Notes under the pieces: model-generated | Told to the model about the DNA's origin: nothing | The model's input: only the letters and a program-made list of their open reading frames with translations | Databases searched by the model: none | In this document: one piece after another, positions 34,540 to 36,849 of the stretch | How positions within the stretch are numbered: position 1 is the first letter of the stretch | Layout: the number at the start of each line of letters is the position of its first letter | Origin: Candidatus Pelagibacterales bacterium | GTDB lineage: Bacteria > Pseudomonadota > Alphaproteobacteria > TMED109 | Length of the DNA stretch: 36,849 nt | Reading direction: 5' to 3' | Assembly (NCBI GenBank): GCA_002715265.1 | Contig: PAYS01000018.1 | Span: forward strand, 1-36,849 | Translations under genes and position numbers: made by a program

Positions 34540-34710
34540 ACTTATTAGGCAGGTCTCCTGGCTTATGAGTCTTAGATTGTTCTACCTTCCCGAATTTTTA
34601 TTCAGTGGTATTTAGAACACTCTCTTCATATACAGTTGCGGGGGCAGCTGAGGTAACTAATTAATAATATCTCATTCCCTTTTCATCTAATATATAGACA
34701 CCTAATAATT
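34540..34710 (-). promoter_or_regulatory. Cobalamin (adenosylcobalamin) riboswitch
   Basis: On the minus strand all key elements appear in order: closing stem ATTATTAGG with CCTAATAA, GATGAAAAGGGAAT, the near-invariant GCTGCCCCCGCAACTGTA, ACCACTG, CGGGAAGG, and the B12 box AGCCAGGAGACCTGCC. It belongs to the leader of the BtuB-type receptor gene, whose start is about 150 nt downstream. Binding of the coenzyme should switch receptor synthesis off. The leader fills most of the 390-nt gap 34390-34779; outside it only AT-rich sequence with presumed promoters for both sides is seen. Confidence 0.96.
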
Positions 34711-34779
34711 GTAGTATAAATTGCTAGAATTTTATGTCAAATTTATATAAATTAAAATAAAAAATAAATTGTATGTAAT

Positions 34780-34965
34780 ATGATTAGACAAATTTTAAAA
34801 TTTGCTATAAGAAAAGCAGCTTCAGATCCGAGAGTGAGAGCAAAAGCAACTCATACTGCGCGAAAAATTGCTAAAGGAGCAGGGGAAATTGCACGTGATC
34901 CTGATCCAGCTAGAAAGTTAGGAAGATTAGCAGGAAAAATTAAGAAAAAGCTAAAAAATAGTTAA
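34780..34965 (+). CDS. Small basic protein, unknown function
   Basis: A 61-residue, highly basic protein (about one third Lys/Arg), with FAIRKAASDPRVRAKATHTA, KGAGEIARDPDPARKLGRL and a Lys-rich tail. It is probably helical and may bind nucleic acid, membrane or an acidic partner. I recall similar short proteins in Alphaproteobacteria without known roles. Codon choice is coding-like, and it fills the gap between the riboswitch and the convergent gene, whose stop codon is immediately adjacent (34965/34966). No clear Shine-Dalgarno was found before its ATG. Confidence 0.7.
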   Translation: MIRQILKFAIRKAASDPRVRAKATHTARKIAKGAGEIARDPDPARKLGRLAGKIKKKLKNS

Positions 34966-35424
34966 TTACTTCTTATAATAATCTGCTCCATATAAATAAC
35001 AGTTATTTATAAGGTTGGCTCTATCTTCTCCAGTACCACCATATTTAGGGTCATGTAATTTATATAATTTTAAAAAGTTCATGGCAGAATCGAGAATTTT
35101 TTTGGCTTCTTTAGTTTTATTTACAGCTAATTCATTTGCAGTCCAACAATCTACTTGTCTCTCATTACCACTTTGAAGATAAATATGGCCATATTCGTGT
35201 AAAATAAAATAACTTCCTGCGCCGGGAAATTTATATTCTATATCGGCCATTCTTTGTGCACAATAATATATAATTCCATCTGGAGTAGCAGTAGCTACTC
35301 CCCCTTGAGTTTGTCCGCAGTGAGGAACTAATTCAGCTTCAATTGGAGGTAAACTATCTGAATAAACGATTTGAGTTAATGTAAAAAAAATTATGCAAGT
35401 TGTTTTGAAGGAAATGTTTTTCAT
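34966..35424 (-). CDS. Exported HExxH putative metallopeptidase-like protein
   Basis: A 152-residue protein starting at ATG 35424 with a signal peptide (about 1-22, ending IVYS). FILHEYGHIYLQ provides His76, Glu77 and His80 of a zinc-binding HExxH, and QVDCWTANELA gives Asp92 and Glu98 as candidates for the third ligand. Cysteines at 36, 55, 93 and 142 could form two disulfides, as expected in the periplasm. The frame runs back to 35571, but the upstream stretch lies inside the divergent photolyase gene and lacks a signal peptide, so the shorter start is preferred. It is too small for most known peptidase families and may be a minimal gluzincin or an inactive relative. Function unknown. Confidence 0.75.
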   Translation of the reverse strand: MKNISFKTTCIIFFTLTQIVYSDSLPPIEAELVPHCGQTQGGVATATPDGIIYYCAQRMADIEYKFPGAGSYFILHEYGHIYLQSGNERQVDCWTANELAVNKTKEAKKILDSAMNFLKLYKLHDPKYGGTGEDRANLINNCYLYGADYYKK

Positions 35425-35499
35425 TTTAATCAATCTATTATTTTCACAATACCGTATTTTAATATAGAGTTTGTTTACATTAAGTAAAACTGTATCACA

Positions 35500-36849
35500 A
35501 TGAAAAAAAAAATTAACATATTCTGGTTTAGGGAAGATCTTAGGTTGGTTGATAATGCAGGATTTTATCATGCAGCATCTGATTGTTCAGTTTTGCCTAT
35601 TTATATCTTAGATTTAGTTAGTAATAAAGAACATTTAATTGGTGGTGCTAGTAAAGTATGGCTTCATGAGTCACTTAAAATATTGAATAATAAATTACAT
35701 CATAATATGCTCTTTTTTGCTGGAGACCCAAAGGAAATTATTAAAAAATTGGTTGCTGAGTATAATCCCGAGGGGTTTTATTGGAATAGACTATATGATA
35801 AGTGGTCAATAAATAGAGATAAAACTATAAAGAAATTTTTGTTAGATAAGGGTATTAAAGCAAATTCTTATAATGCAAGTTTGGTGGTTGAACCATGGAA
35901 GAATTTAAAAGACGATAATACTCCTTATAAAGTTTTTACTCCATTTTATAAAAAAACATATTTGTCTAAAGAGCTTGATTTAAAATTGTACGATTTACCA
36001 AATTTAGATAATATATTAGAAGTAAGTAATACTAAATATACACTGGATTCGTTAAAATTGTTACCCTCATTGAAATGGGGGAAAAAAATATTACAGAATT
36101 GGTGTATTGGAGAAGATGAGGCCATAAAAAAATTGGATAATTTTTTGTATAATAGAGCAAAAAATTATAAAGAAGGTAGAAATTTTCCTGTAAAAAATAG
36201 TGTTTCTTTTTTATCTCCTCATATTCATTTTGGAGAAATATCACCTAAACTGATATGGAGCAAAACTAAAAAAATAGATATGAATAGCGACATATCACAT
36301 TTTTTAAGTGAAGTTGGATGGAGAGAGTTTTCTTATTATTTATTATATCATTTTCCAAATTTACCTAGAGAAAACTTGCAAAAAAGATTTAATACTTTTC
36401 CTTGGAATAATAATAAATATTATTTAGATGCATGGAAAAAAGGTTTGACAGGTTATCCAATTATCGATGCTGGTATGAGAGAATTATATCAAACAGGTTA
36501 TATGAATAATAGAGTTAGAATGATTGTTGCATCATTTTTAGTTAAAAATTTACTTATTCATTGGCATGAAGGTCAAAAATGGTTTTGGGAATGTTTGTTT
36601 GATGCCGACTTAGCAAATAATAGTGCTAGTTGGCAATGGGTTGCTGGCTCTGGAGCAGATGCTGCGCCTTATTTTAGAATTTTTAATCCAGTTTTACAGG
36701 CAAAAAAATTTGATCCAGATGGAGAATATATTAGAAAATTTGTTCCCGAACTTAAATATTTAGAAAATAAATATATATTCGCACCATGGGAGGTTCCAAG
36801 AGAGATATTAAAAACTAAAAATATTATACTTGGTTTAAATTATCCTAAT
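35500..36849 (+). CDS. phr: DNA photolyase, class I (cryptochrome/photolyase family), 3' end cut
   Basis: An open frame of 450 codons from ATG 35500 to the last base, with no stop reached. It begins MKKKINIFWFREDLRLVDNA, the hallmark photolyase N-terminus. The FAD domain has GWREFSYYLLYHFPNLP, GLTGYPIIDAGMRELYQTGY, NNRVRMIVASFLVKNLLIHW and FDADLANNSASWQWVAGSG, then DAAPYFRIFNP, all conserved in CPD-repairing class I enzymes. About 20-30 residues are probably missing (usual length about 470-480). It uses blue light to split pyrimidine dimers, in keeping with a sunlit-water organism. It is divergent from the HExxH gene with a 75-nt gap. Confidence 0.95.
   Translation, partial: MKKKINIFWFREDLRLVDNAGFYHAASDCSVLPIYILDLVSNKEHLIGGASKVWLHESLKILNNKLHHNMLFFAGDPKEIIKKLVAEYNPEGFYWNRLYDKWSINRDKTIKKFLLDKGIKANSYNASLVVEPWKNLKDDNTPYKVFTPFYKKTYLSKELDLKLYDLPNLDNILEVSNTKYTLDSLKLLPSLKWGKKILQNWCIGEDEAIKKLDNFLYNRAKNYKEGRNFPVKNSVSFLSPHIHFGEISPKLIWSKTKKIDMNSDISHFLSEVGWREFSYYLLYHFPNLPRENLQKRFNTFPWNNNKYYLDAWKKGLTGYPIIDAGMRELYQTGYMNNRVRMIVASFLVKNLLIHWHEGQKWFWECLFDADLANNSASWQWVAGSGADAAPYFRIFNPVLQAKKFDPDGEYIRKFVPELKYLENKYIFAPWEVPREILKTKNIILGLNYPN

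Noticed and set aside
36032-36244. Minus-strand frame of 70 codons near the right end
   Set aside because: It is antisense to the photolyase coding sequence and is Tyr/Phe/Leu-rich, as shadows are here.

Overview
The window is a compact, very AT-rich stretch (roughly 70% A+T by eye) of a free-living, probably marine, alphaproteobacterium. The order carB-carA / yqeY-dnaG-rpoD-tRNA(CAU), a single-chain indolepyruvate:ferredoxin oxidoreductase and a DUF1244 protein fit Alphaproteobacteria. Convergent genes that end 1-6 bases apart or overlap, and the heavy use of AGA codons, fit a streamlined pelagic lineage such as AEGEAN-169/HIMB59 or a low-GC SAR116 relative. The exact lineage is inference. 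No prophage, insertion sequence, CRISPR array or rRNA is visible.

Layout. 1-6.5 kb is housekeeping: carbamoyl-phosphate synthetase (carA and the 5' part of carB, overlapping by 14 nt), a GatB/YqeY protein, primase, sigma-70 and a CAU tRNA. 6.6-9.7 kb holds a large sodium:solute symporter with a strong ribosome binding site and its own terminator, then small membrane and TPR proteins. 9.7-18.8 kb is central metabolism: an alpha/beta hydrolase, an ABC1/UbiB-type kinase, the 1161-aa indolepyruvate oxidoreductase, a UDP-sugar epimerase, DUF1244, N-formylglutamate amidohydrolase and a MOFRL-type glycerate kinase. The last overlaps by 4 nt an rpmJ gene on the other strand. Two small paired membrane proteins follow.

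19.8-30.8 kb is the most distinctive region. A PQQ alcohol dehydrogenase with the XoxF-type Asp-Phe-Asp lanthanide signature, a very strong ribosome binding site and apparent high-expression codon use is followed by a strong terminator. Then come a pseudoazurin-like cupredoxin with a Tat-like signal, a XoxJ/MxaJ-like periplasmic binding protein and a discoidin-like exported protein, all tightly coupled. No cytochrome (CxxCH) gene is present, so the copper protein is the likely electron acceptor. Converging on this unit is an ExbB-like proton channel operon (ExbB, an ExbD-like protein carrying an unusual periplasmic DVDLWV domain, and an acidic two-TM protein). A second ExbD-like paralogue lies about 3.1 kb away in an operon with a TPR protein and a DsbA-fold isomerase. 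A secreted metzincin-type protease with C-terminal TPR-like helices lies between them. The ExbB/ExbD-like set looks like an energised envelope machine without a TonB partner, and is the best candidate here for an undescribed system.

30.9-36.8 kb holds a 2-keto-4-pentenoate hydratase-like enzyme, a class IV aminotransferase (IlvE-like), a BtuB-type TonB-dependent receptor behind a clear cobalamin riboswitch, a small basic protein, a second exported HExxH protein and the 5' part of a class I DNA photolyase cut by the window end.
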